5,878 bases of DNA from an uncultured Rhodanobacteraceae bacterium (GTDB lineage: Bacteria > Pseudomonadota > Gammaproteobacteria > Xanthomonadales > SZUA-5): NCBI GenBank assembly GCA_937928755.1, contig CALEZI010000004.1:1-5878 (forward strand), written 5' to 3'. How positions within the stretch are numbered: the stretch's first letter is position 1; each line of letters starts with the position of its first letter. Of the stretch, positions 1 through 5,740 are shown piece after piece. Made by a program: the position numbers and the translations under genes. A model generated the notes under the pieces. It was given only the letters and a program-made list of their open reading frames with translations. It did no database searches and was not told the origin of the DNA.

Positions 1-186
1 CGGCTTGAACGCACGCAACTTGTTGCGGGCCGGGACCGAAGGTCATAGCAGGGCTGTGGCGACAGTGAGACCGATCAAGCTTGTGCGGCATGCCGCACGA
101 TCGGTTGAACGCCCGGCGGCTATGCCGACGGGCTCAAGGCAACGACGCATTCGGGTCAAAAGGCGCGGAAATTATTCAACGAATTA
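1..186. other. Left-edge region without a supportable gene
   Basis: No recognisable coding sequence is seen here. One + frame is open from the left edge to a TAA at 185-187, giving an arginine-rich translation that resembles no family I know. Its stop overlaps the ATG of the ketosynthase remnant (TAATG, 185-189), so it could be the tail of a gene that was once translationally coupled to it, but nothing else supports that. The stretch also holds a small hairpin (arms 14-19 and 22-27) and the 16-bp palindrome listed separately. Confidence 0.4.
70..105. repeat. Perfect 16-bp palindrome with outer inverted arms
   Basis: Positions 83-98 read GTGCGGCATGCCGCAC, a perfect palindrome centred between 90 and 91. 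An outer pair of 7-bp arms, ACCGATC (70-76) and GATCGGT (99-105), is also inverted, but the left side has an extra AAGCTT (77-82) between the outer and inner arms. It could be a dimeric protein binding site, a recombination site remnant or the stem of a transcript hairpin. No T-run follows, so it is not an intrinsic terminator. The function is unknown. Confidence 0.5.
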
Positions 187-429
187 ATGGCAAACCACAC
201 TAGCATCTGCGCCACGAACGGCCAACGCCAGCCCATTGCCATCGTCGGCATTGGCGCCCTGTTCCCGTATTCGATGCCGCTGGTATCTGGCGCGACACCC
301 TGGCCGGGTGCGACCTGATCGGCCACGCACTCGCGTGTCGACGATTACCACGACTCCGACCCGGCGACGCCGGACAAGTGTTGCGCCCGCAGCGGCGGAT
401 TCCGCGGCCCCGTCGATTTCGATCCACTC
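187..429 (+). pseudogene. Decayed N-terminal fragment of a type I PKS / PUFA-synthase-like ketosynthase
   Basis: Conserved blocks of a beta-ketoacyl synthase N-terminus appear in order but in different frames. From the ATG at 187 the frame reads QPIAIVGIGALFP, the usual opening of modular ketosynthases, and then meets a TGA at 316-318. From 273 another frame gives DAAGIWRDTLAGCDLIG. From 337 the first frame resumes with DDYHDSDPATPDK and then GGFRGPVDFDPL. An intact relative would have these as one continuous run (FPGS.DA..FWRDIL.G.DLI, then DYYDPDP..PDK, then VDFDPLEFG). Similarity stops near 429; the catalytic Cys-His-His region and everything after it are absent. Two frameshifts plus truncation make it a dead gene remnant. 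The DYYDPDP..PDK pattern resembles PfaA-like or omega-3 PUFA-synthase-type ketosynthases, but the subfamily is uncertain. No clear ribosome binding site precedes the ATG. Confidence 0.8.
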
Positions 430-598
430 GGCCGACGCGGGTCAGGACGGTGTTCATCGGACGCCAGTTCCCCGAATGCATCGAGCGCATGCGCGGCAGG
501 CGGCGGGCTGCGCGCCACCCTGGTGGCGACTGCCGCATGCCGCGACCGTGTGTCGATCGGCCGCATCCGCCGTGGTCGCGACCGCGAGTTCGCGGCGG
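430..598. other. Unassigned stretch between ketosynthase remnant and his promoter
   Basis: One + frame stays open from the remnant to a TGA at 661-663, but after the VDFDPL block the translation no longer resembles a ketosynthase and I recognise no domain. The open frames on both strands are rich in Arg, Ala and Pro, as expected by chance in GC-rich DNA. It is probably further decayed or rearranged sequence. Confidence 0.4.
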
Positions 599-627
599 TT
601 GACGCTTGGCCCCAGGCGAACTATGCT
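599..627 (+). promoter_or_regulatory. Predicted sigma70-type promoter of the his operon
   Basis: A -35 hexamer TTGACG (599-604, 5 of 6 to consensus) is separated by exactly 17 bp from TATGCT (622-627, 4 of 6 to TATAAT). Transcription would start near 633-635, giving a leader of roughly 26 nucleotides before the regulator's ATG at 660. The position directly before the first gene of the operon and next to an operator-like palindrome supports the call. The promoter is predicted from sequence only. Confidence 0.6.
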
Positions 628-637
628 TTCCATCAAT

Positions 638-655
638 GTACTAATGCACTATTAC
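638..655. promoter_or_regulatory. Predicted TrpR-family operator
   Basis: The 18-bp site GTACTAATGCACTATTAC is an imperfect palindrome centred between 646 and 647, with 7 of 9 symmetric pairs matching. It has the layout of the E. coli Trp repressor operator as I recall it (GTACTA, six bases, TAGTAC), with a single change in the outer half-sites (TATTAC for TAGTAC) and a different centre. It begins just after the predicted transcription start and ends four bases before the start codon of a TrpR-family gene, where a bound repressor would block transcription. Negative autoregulation and control of the downstream his genes follow by inference. Confidence 0.6.
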
Positions 656-659
656 GTGA

Positions 660-983
660 ATGAAACGTAGGGCGCTGCAGCCGGAACCAACCGAAACGAC
701 GCCACTGGACTTCCTTTGCGAAGGCCTGTTGGCGTTGCGCAGCGTCGACGAGGTTCGCGCATTTCTGCGCGACCTCACCACCCCGGCGGAACTGGAGGCT
801 CTCACCGATCGCTGGCGTGTGGTGCCTTTGCTGATGCAGGAAGTCGCCTACCGCGAGATCCATGATCGCACGGCGGTCAGCGTGACCACGATTGGCCGTG
901 TTGCCCGGTTCCTGGCCGGCGAACATGGCGGATACGTTTTAGTGGCCGATCGCCTGAAGCGGAAGGGGCGTTGGCCGGGATAG
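660..983 (+). CDS. TrpR/YerC-YecD family regulator, probable histidine operon repressor
   Basis: A 107-aa protein of the Trp-repressor fold family, close to the YerC/YecD group in length and pattern. Residues 16-55 contain helices with the family block DLTTPAELEALTDRWRVV, followed by a helix-turn-helix at about 60-85 (QEVAYREIHDRTAVSVTTIGR; compare TYQEIAE.TGAST.TISR in YerC). Aligned by eye to E. coli TrpR, the two ligand-pocket arginines are kept (R51, R80), while the serine contacting tryptophan is replaced by Phe84, so the effector need not be tryptophan. An in-frame TGA lies immediately upstream (657-659), fixing ATG 660 as the first possible start; no Shine-Dalgarno site is visible. It heads the his operon behind an operator-like site. 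As I recall, a TrpR-family regulator named HisR has been proposed for Xanthomonadales his operons from comparative genomics; this gene fits that role. Histidine as co-repressor is inferred. Confidence 0.85.
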   Translation: MKRRALQPEPTETTPLDFLCEGLLALRSVDEVRAFLRDLTTPAELEALTDRWRVVPLLMQEVAYREIHDRTAVSVTTIGRVARFLAGEHGGYVLVADRLKRKGRWPG

Positions 984-985
984 CA

Positions 986-1019
986 GCGACTGGTTGGTCG
1001 CGACCGGGCTGCTGCCCGG
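986..1019 (+). other. Two adjacent hairpins after the regulator gene
   Basis: Three bases after the regulator's stop, GCGAC (986-990) pairs with GTCGC (997-1001) over a 6-nt loop. It is followed by CCGGGC (1004-1009) and GCCCGG (1014-1019) over a TGCT loop. No T-run follows, so this is not a standard intrinsic terminator. The structures may affect mRNA processing or the level of regulator transcript relative to the his enzymes. The first hairpin resembles the one after hisC. Confidence 0.45.
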
Positions 1020-1136
1020 CGTAATCGAGCCTTCGTGGGTTCGGACGGGTTTGGACGCCGCCAGCGGCAGCGCGGCAGCGTGATCGGACGAGTCTGTACC
1101 CACCAGAATCCAAGCAGGCTGATCCGACGCGGGCAG

Positions 1137-1190
1137 CAACCAACAACCAACACCACCAACAACCAACAACCAAGACCAACAACCAACCAC
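1137..1190 (+). repeat. CA-rich heptamer repeat upstream of hisG
   Basis: A 54-nt tract composed of C and A with no T and a single G (1174). The heptamer CCAACAA occurs exactly at 1140, 1156, 1163 and 1176 with degenerate copies between. It ends 8 nt before the hisG ATG, in the place where a Shine-Dalgarno site would be expected, and none is present. Such a leader would be unstructured. A 15-mer (ACCAACACCACCAAC, 1146-1160) recurs exactly upstream of hisB at 4649-4663. It may act as a translation-enhancing leader or simply be a slippage-prone microsatellite. Confidence 0.7.
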
Positions 1191-1198
1191 TGCCTCCA

Positions 1199-2098
1199 AT
1201 GACCAAACCCAGAGACAGACTTCGCATCGCAGTGCAGAAATCCGGCCGGCTCTCCGAGCCGTCGCAGGATCTGCTGGCGCGCTGTGGACTGAAATTCCGC
1301 CAGAGCCGCGACAAACTGTTCTGCTTCGGCGAGTCGCTGCCGATCGACCTGCTGCTGGTGCGCGACGACGATATTCCCGGGCTGATCGCGCAAGGCGTCT
1401 GCGAGCTGGGAATCGTCGGTCGCAATGTCGCCAGCGAGCAGAGCATCGGTGCCGGCGCGGACGGTACAGCGGCATTCGTGGAACTGCGCGAGCTCGGTTT
1501 TGGCCGTTGCCGCCTGTCCATTGCCGTGCCGCAGGACGATGTTTATGAAGGTCCCGCGAATCTTGCGGGACTGCGCATCGCCACCAGCTATCCACATCTG
1601 CTCGGCGATTATCTGGTGCGGAACGGTGTGTCGGCGGAGGTCGTGGTGCTCAATGGCTCGGTCGAAATCGCGCCGCGCCTGGGTACGGCGGATGTGATCT
1701 GCGACCTGGTGCAATCCGGTGCAACTCTGGTCGCCAACCAACTGCGCGAGGTGGTGTCGATTCTAGACAGCGAGGCGGTGCTGATTGGCGCGCGTCAGGA
1801 ATACGCGGACGAGCGTACCGAGTTGCGCGAGTTGCTGTTGCGCCGCATCGATGGCGTGATCCGCGTGCGTGAGTCCAAGCTGGTGCTGTTTCAGGTCGAC
1901 GCGGCGCGCCTCGCCGAGGTTCTGGCGGTATTGCCGAAGGGCGACCCGGCGGCGGTCAGCCGGCTGGAGACGCCGATGAACTCGCTCGCCGTACAGGCCG
2001 TTTGCCACGAAGCGATCAGTTGGCAGCACCTCGAAGATCTGAAACGGGCCGGCGCTGCCCACTTGCTGGTGGTGCCGGTGGAGAAGATGCTGGCATGA
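1199..2098 (+). CDS. hisG: ATP phosphoribosyltransferase, long form (HisG)
   Basis: Cytoplasmic enzyme for the first, committed step of histidine synthesis: ATP plus PRPP gives phosphoribosyl-ATP. The 299-aa length is that of the long HisG form, which carries its own regulatory domain and needs no HisZ. The N-terminal lobe opens with RIAVQKSGRLSEPSQDLL (9-26); residues 152-176 hold the PRPP-binding signature (NGSVEIAPRLG.ADVICDLV..GAT). The C-terminal third (from about 227) is the ACT-like histidine-binding domain, ending in the typical VVPVEKML. The long form is normally feedback-inhibited by histidine. ATG 1199 is chosen because the conserved N-terminus begins eight codons later; there is no Shine-Dalgarno site, only the CA-rich repeat. 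The stop overlaps the hisD start (ATGA). No truncation or missing motif was noticed. Confidence 0.97.
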   Translation: MTKPRDRLRIAVQKSGRLSEPSQDLLARCGLKFRQSRDKLFCFGESLPIDLLLVRDDDIPGLIAQGVCELGIVGRNVASEQSIGAGADGTAAFVELRELGFGRCRLSIAVPQDDVYEGPANLAGLRIATSYPHLLGDYLVRNGVSAEVVVLNGSVEIAPRLGTADVICDLVQSGATLVANQLREVVSILDSEAVLIGARQEYADERTELRELLLRRIDGVIRVRESKLVLFQVDAARLAEVLAVLPKGDPAAVSRLETPMNSLAVQAVCHEAISWQHLEDLKRAGAAHLLVVPVEKMLA

Positions 2099-3435
2099 CC
2101 ACGACCTTCGACTTTTCCGGTTTGCGCCGTTTCCGCTGGGCCTCGGCGAGCAGCGATCAACGCGCGCAGGCACTCGCGCGCCCGGCGAGCAGCAACAGCG
2201 ACGACTTGCTGGCTCAGGTGCGGCGCATTCTCGATCAGGTGCGCGCCGACGGCGACGGCGCCTTGCGCGCACTGACGCGGCGCTTCGACAACTGCGAGTT
2301 GGCGGATTTTGCGGTGAGTCCCGCCGAATTCGCGGCAGCAACGACGCAACTTGGCGGCGAGTTGAAGCGAGCGATCGACGATTCGCGTCGGCGAATCGAG
2401 CGCTTCCACCGGGAGACCCGGCCGCAGCCGATAGCCTTGTCGACCGCGCCGGGCGTGATGTGCGAACGCCTGCCCTTGCCGATCGTCAAGGTCGGACTGT
2501 ATGTGCCCGCGGGCAGTGCACCATTGCCATCGACCGCATTGATGTTGTGCATTCCGGCACGCCTGGCGGGTTGCCGCGAAATCGTGCTGTGCACGCCGCC
2601 GCGTTCGGACGGCAGCGCCGATCCGGCAGTGCTGTACGCAGCGCAGGCATGCGGTGTGACCCGTGTGCACAAGCTCGGTGGCGTGCAGGCGATCGGCGCG
2701 ATGGCATACGGCTGCGACAGCGTGCCGCGCTGCGACAAGATCTACGGACCGGGCAATGCCTACGTGACGGCCGCCAAGCTGATGGTGTCGCAGGAGCCGG
2801 GTGGGGTGGCGATCGACATGCCGGCCGGGCCGTCGGAAGTACTGGTGGTCGCCGACGCGATGGCCGAGCCGGAATTCATCGCGGCCGATTTGCTGTCGCA
2901 GGCCGAACACGGACCCGACTCGCAGACCGTGCTGGTGACCGACAATCCGGGGCTGATCGAAACCGTCGACGAGGCACTGGTGCAACTGCTGCGCGAGCTG
3001 CCGCGCGTCCGCCAGGCCAGTCAGGCGCTGGCCCACAGCCGCGCCATACTGGTCGACAACCTGGATCAGGCGATCGAGGTTTCGAACGCCTATGCACCGG
3101 AGCACCTCATCCTGAACGTGGCCGATCCGCGTCGACTTCTGTTGTCGGTGGAGAACGCTGGGTCGGTGTTTCTCGGACGCTACACGCCGGAGTCGCTCGG
3201 CGATTACACCAGCGGCACCAACCATGTGCTGCCGACCTACGGCCACGCGCGCACGCTCAGCGGTCTGTCGGTGCAGAGTTTCCAGAAACTGGTGACGGTG
3301 CAGGAGGCCAGCGCCGAAGGCCTCAAGGCGATCGGTCCGACCGCGATCACCCTGGCGCAGGCCGAGGGCCTCGACGCGCATGCGCTGGCGGTGCAGTTGC
3401 GCCTGCGCGCGATTGCTTCCGAGGGCCGTCCGTGA
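2095..3435 (+). CDS. hisD: Histidinol dehydrogenase (HisD)
   Basis: Zinc-dependent, NAD-using enzyme that oxidises L-histidinol to L-histidine in two steps, the last of the pathway. The 446-aa product has the full family length. Visible motifs are KIYGPGNAYV (215-224), DMPAGPSEV (241-249), LLSQAEHGPDSQ (266-277), YAPEHL (333-338), GDYTSGTNHVLPTYG (369-383) and LDAHA (426-430). By comparison with E. coli HisD, the zinc ligands correspond to Q269, H272, D370 and H429, and the catalytic Glu-His pair to E336-H337; all are present with a constant 10-residue offset. The frame is open 31 codons upstream into hisG, but ATG 2095 is chosen because it gives the ATGA overlap with the hisG stop, has GGAGA at 2080-2084, and yields the usual N-terminal length. 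It is translationally coupled to hisG on one side and hisC on the other. Confidence 0.97.
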   Translation: MTTTFDFSGLRRFRWASASSDQRAQALARPASSNSDDLLAQVRRILDQVRADGDGALRALTRRFDNCELADFAVSPAEFAAATTQLGGELKRAIDDSRRRIERFHRETRPQPIALSTAPGVMCERLPLPIVKVGLYVPAGSAPLPSTALMLCIPARLAGCREIVLCTPPRSDGSADPAVLYAAQACGVTRVHKLGGVQAIGAMAYGCDSVPRCDKIYGPGNAYVTAAKLMVSQEPGGVAIDMPAGPSEVLVVADAMAEPEFIAADLLSQAEHGPDSQTVLVTDNPGLIETVDEALVQLLRELPRVRQASQALAHSRAILVDNLDQAIEVSNAYAPEHLILNVADPRRLLLSVENAGSVFLGRYTPESLGDYTSGTNHVLPTYGHARTLSGLSVQSFQKLVTVQEASAEGLKAIGPTAITLAQAEGLDAHALAVQLRLRAIASEGRP

Positions 3436-4487
3436 GCGTGCTCGGGCTCGCCAGACCGGAACTGTTGGCGCTGAAGCCTTACAGCTCGGCGCGCATGGAG
3501 GCCGGGCACGCAGCGGTCATGTTGAATGCCAACGAGTCGCCGTGGCTGCCGTTCGCCGGCGATACGCTCGATTTGAACCGCTACCCGGATCCGCAGCCTG
3601 CGGCACTGCTCAAGCTGCTGGCGAGCGCATATGCGGTCGAGGCCCGGCAGATCTTCGTCGGGCGCGGCAGCGACGAGGCGATCGATCTGCTGGTGCGCGC
3701 GTTCTGTCGGGCCGGTCGCGACGCGGTACTGGTCTCGCCGCCAACCTTTGGCATGTACGCCGTCGCAGCCGGCGTGCAGGGCGCTAGCGTCGTCTCAGTG
3801 CCGCTCAGAGCCGAGAATGACTTCGCGCTGGATAGCGTTTCGCTGCTGCAAGCGGCCGAGAGCCATCCGGTCAAGCTGGTGTTCGTATGCACGCCGAACA
3901 ACCCGACCGGCGGCAGCGTGCGGGTTGAGCGCATTCGTGGACTGGCGCAGGCTTTCGCCGGACGCGCACTGGTGGTCGTCGACGAGGCCTATGCCGAGTT
4001 CGCCGACAGCCCGTCGCTGGCAGCAGACCTCGCCGATTTCCCCAATCTCGTGGTGCTGCGGACGCTGTCCAAGGCTTATGGACTCGCCGGCGCGCGCCTG
4101 GGCGTGCTCATCGCCAGCGCCGAGATCATCGGCCTGATCCGCCGCATCATGGCGCCGTATCCGGTGCCGACGCCGTGCCTGGCAGCGGCGCTGGCCGCGT
4201 TCACGCCCGAAGCCACTGCTGCACGCGCCGCGCATCTGGCGGCGACTCGCGCCGAGCGCACGCGCCTTGCGGCTGCGCTGAATGCGCATCCGCGGGTGCG
4301 CCACGTCTGGCCGAGCGACGCCAATTTCGTCGCCTTTCGCGTCGATGATTCCGCAGCCATCTGGCGGCGCCTGCTCGACGCCGGCGTGGTCGTGCGCGAC
4401 GTCAGTCATTACCTGGGATTGGCGAACTGCCTGCGCGTCAGCGTCGGTACGCCGGCCGAAAACGATGCCTTCCTCGCCGCCATGTAG
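3432..4487 (+). CDS. hisC: Histidinol-phosphate aminotransferase (HisC)
   Basis: PLP-dependent class I/II aminotransferase that converts imidazole-acetol phosphate and glutamate to histidinol phosphate and 2-oxoglutarate. The 351-aa protein shows LNANESP (31-37), NRYPDPQ (49-55), CTPNNPTG (153-160), VVDEAYAEF (182-190), TLSKAYGLAGARLG (211-224) and LRVSVGT (334-340). K214 is the Schiff-base lysine; N157, D184, Y187, R222 and R335 match the cofactor and substrate residues of E. coli HisC at the same numbers. The GTG start at 3432 is chosen because it forms a GTGA overlap with the hisD stop, follows GAGGG (3421-3425) by six bases, and gives E. coli-like numbering. The reading frame is open far upstream inside hisD, but that part is a shadow. 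A GTG at 3438 is a weaker alternative. A hairpin and the REP-containing gap follow the stop. Confidence 0.97.
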   Translation: MSVLGLARPELLALKPYSSARMEAGHAAVMLNANESPWLPFAGDTLDLNRYPDPQPAALLKLLASAYAVEARQIFVGRGSDEAIDLLVRAFCRAGRDAVLVSPPTFGMYAVAAGVQGASVVSVPLRAENDFALDSVSLLQAAESHPVKLVFVCTPNNPTGGSVRVERIRGLAQAFAGRALVVVDEAYAEFADSPSLAADLADFPNLVVLRTLSKAYGLAGARLGVLIASAEIIGLIRRIMAPYPVPTPCLAAALAAFTPEATAARAAHLAATRAERTRLAAALNAHPRVRHVWPSDANFVAFRVDDSAAIWRRLLDAGVVVRDVSHYLGLANCLRVSVGTPAENDAFLAAM

Positions 4488-4488
4488 C

Positions 4489-4506
4489 AGCGACGTGCGC
4501 GTCGCT
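4489..4506 (+). other. Hairpin directly after hisC
   Basis: AGCGACG (4489-4495) pairs perfectly with CGTCGCT (4500-4506) over a TGCG loop, beginning one base after the hisC stop. There is no T-run, so intrinsic termination is unlikely. With the stop codon it forms TAGCAGCGAC-N6-GTCGC, the same arrangement found after the regulator gene at 981-1001. A role in transcript processing or 3' protection is possible. Confidence 0.5.
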
Positions 4507-4539
4507 TGCGCCGAACATGCGATGAGGCATTGATTTTCA

Positions 4540-4593
4540 TGTGGGAGCGGATTTATTCCGCGAGAGCGTTCGCGGGATGAACCCGCTCCCACA
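4540..4593. repeat. Inverted pair of REP-like elements
   Basis: Two 25-bp REP-like units face each other across a 4-bp spacer (4565-4568). The first (4540-4564) starts TGTGGGAGCGG and ends CCGCGAG. The second, read on the - strand (4593 to 4569), starts TGTGGGAGCGGG and ends CCCGCGAA. Each also has an internal GCGG...CCGC palindrome. The GTGGGAGCGG head is the familiar form of REP elements in Pseudomonas and related gammaproteobacteria, which are moved by RAYT (TnpA-REP) transposases encoded elsewhere. In RNA the pair would fold into one long stem, which could protect the upstream hisC message from 3' decay or lower downstream expression. Confidence 0.8.
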
Positions 4594-4614
4594 GGTTTGA
4601 CGCGCGAATGAATG

Positions 4615-4628
4615 CGCCGCCGGCGGCG
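4615..4628. repeat. GC-only 14-bp palindrome upstream of hisB
   Basis: CGCCGCCGGCGGCG is a perfect palindrome located 50 bases before the hisB start. It could form a cruciform or a tight RNA hairpin, or be a chance product of GC-rich sequence. No function is assigned. Confidence 0.35.
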
Positions 4629-4640
4629 ACAGGAACTCAT

Positions 4641-4670
4641 CAACCTCCACCAACACCACCAACCGACACC
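4641..4670 (+). repeat. CA-rich tract upstream of hisB
   Basis: Thirty bases made almost entirely of C and A (one T, one G) lie 8 bases before the hisB start codon. It contains ACCAACACCACCAAC (4649-4663), identical to 1146-1160 upstream of hisG. As at hisG, no Shine-Dalgarno sequence is visible between it and the ATG. The shared word and the shared position suggest a common role or origin. Confidence 0.6.
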
Positions 4671-4678
4671 AGTTACCC

Positions 4679-5740
4679 ATGCGCAAGATCCTCTTCATAG
4701 ACCGCGACGGCACCCTGATCGAAGAACCTGCCGACGAGCAGATCGATTCCTTCGAGAAGCTGCGGCTGTTGCCGGACGTCATCGTGCCGCTCAAGCGCCT
4801 GGCCGATGCCGGCTACGAACTGGTGATGGTCACCAATCAGGACGGGTTGGGCACGGCGAGCTTTCCGGAAGACACCTTCTGGCCGGCGCACAACCTTATG
4901 CTGCACATCCTGGAGTCGCAGGGCATCCGCTTTGCGGCGATCCGCATCGATCGCCACTTTCCGCATGAGCAGAGCGATACGCGCAAGCCCAAGGTTGGGT
5001 TGATGCTCGACTACCTCGCCGACCCCGGCTGGGATCGCTCGCGCAGTGCGGTGATCGGCGATCGCGATACCGATCTTGAGTTCGCGAAAAACCTCGGGAT
5101 TGCCGGCATCCGATGCGGCCCCAAAGGTCTGTCCTGGCCGCAGATCGCGCGGCAGCTGCTGGATACGCCGCGGATTGCGCAGATCGTGCGGGCCACGAAG
5201 GAAACGCGCATCGAAGTTTCGGTCGACCTCGATGCCGAGACCTCGCCTGAAATCAGCACCGGCCTCGGTTTCTTCGACCACATGCTGGAACAGCTCGGCA
5301 AACACGGCGGCTTCGGGCTCAAGCTCAAGTGCGTCGGCGACTTGCATATCGACGAGCACCACACGGTCGAGGATTCGGCGCTGGCGCTGGGTCAGGCATT
5401 GAAGCAGGCACTCGGCGACAAGCGCGGGATAGGCCGCTATGGCTTCACGCTGCCGATGGACGAGACGCTGGCGCAGGCCGCGCTGGATCTCTCCGGGCGC
5501 GCCTGGCTGGAGTTCGATGGCCAATTTCCGCGCGAACGCGTGGGCGAGCTTCCCACCGAACTGGTGCCGCACTTCTTCCGTTCGCTGTGCGACACGCTCG
5601 GCGCCAATCTGCATCTGACGGTGCGTGGCGACAATGCGCACCACATGGTCGAAGCCTGCTTCAAGGTGGTGGCGCGCACTTTCCGCCAGGCGTTCAAGCG
5701 CGAGGGCGACACCTTGCCGAGCACCAAGGGCGTACTGTGA
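4679..5740 (+). CDS. hisB: Bifunctional histidinol-phosphatase / imidazoleglycerol-phosphate dehydratase (HisB)
   Basis: A 353-aa fusion catalysing two separate pathway steps. The N-terminal HAD-type phosphatase (about 1-165) removes phosphate from histidinol phosphate; it has DRDGT (8-12, nucleophile D8 and acid/base D10), TNQDG (52-56), RKPK (102-105) and GDRDTD (127-132). The C-terminal dehydratase (about 174-353) has GFFDHMLEQLGKHGGF (197-212), DLHIDEHHTVED (221-232), HFF (298-300), GDNAHHMVEACFK (317-329) and the usual end LPSTKG, with metal-binding histidines and glutamates present. The phosphatase zinc loop is altered: where E. coli has Cys, His, Cys, Cys, this protein has D91, H93, S99 and T101. 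ATG 4679 is chosen because the HAD motif begins five residues later. There is no Shine-Dalgarno site. The stop overlaps the hisH GTG. The fused form is typical of several gammaproteobacterial lineages. Confidence 0.96.
   Translation: MRKILFIDRDGTLIEEPADEQIDSFEKLRLLPDVIVPLKRLADAGYELVMVTNQDGLGTASFPEDTFWPAHNLMLHILESQGIRFAAIRIDRHFPHEQSDTRKPKVGLMLDYLADPGWDRSRSAVIGDRDTDLEFAKNLGIAGIRCGPKGLSWPQIARQLLDTPRIAQIVRATKETRIEVSVDLDAETSPEISTGLGFFDHMLEQLGKHGGFGLKLKCVGDLHIDEHHTVEDSALALGQALKQALGDKRGIGRYGFTLPMDETLAQAALDLSGRAWLEFDGQFPRERVGELPTELVPHFFRSLCDTLGANLHLTVRGDNAHHMVEACFKVVARTFRQAFKREGDTLPSTKGVL

Noticed and set aside
236..670. A 144-codon + strand open frame across the ketosynthase remnant
   Set aside because: It runs in a different frame from the ketosynthase blocks, is Arg/Ala/Pro-rich without any family resemblance, and crosses the predicted his promoter and operator.
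984..1198. A his attenuator with a histidine-rich leader peptide before hisG
   Set aside because: No short reading frame with a run of histidine codons and no hairpin followed by a T-run was found; the CAC-containing CA repeat does not give consecutive His codons behind a start codon.
848..1741. A 297-codon - strand open frame with a low-complexity Leu/Val/Gly/Trp segment
   Set aside because: The hydrophobic-looking segment is the reverse reading of the CA-rich repeat before hisG; the rest is antisense to hisG and the regulator.
1891..3381. A 496-codon open frame on the - strand across hisG and hisD
   Set aside because: It is antisense to clearly identified hisG and hisD, has no recognisable domain, and its composition is that of an antisense shadow in GC-rich DNA.
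2460..3431. Upstream extension of the hisC frame inside hisD
   Set aside because: Family similarity begins only at 3432, and the extension is an off-frame reading of hisD.
4489..4506. Intrinsic terminator after hisC
   Set aside because: The stem is good, but it is followed by a GC-rich stretch and not by a T-run, and the operon plainly continues into hisB.
4530..4557. Weak promoter-like pair TTGATT-16 bp-TTTATT before hisB
   Set aside because: The -10 match is poor and lies within the REP element, so its AT content is explained by the repeat.
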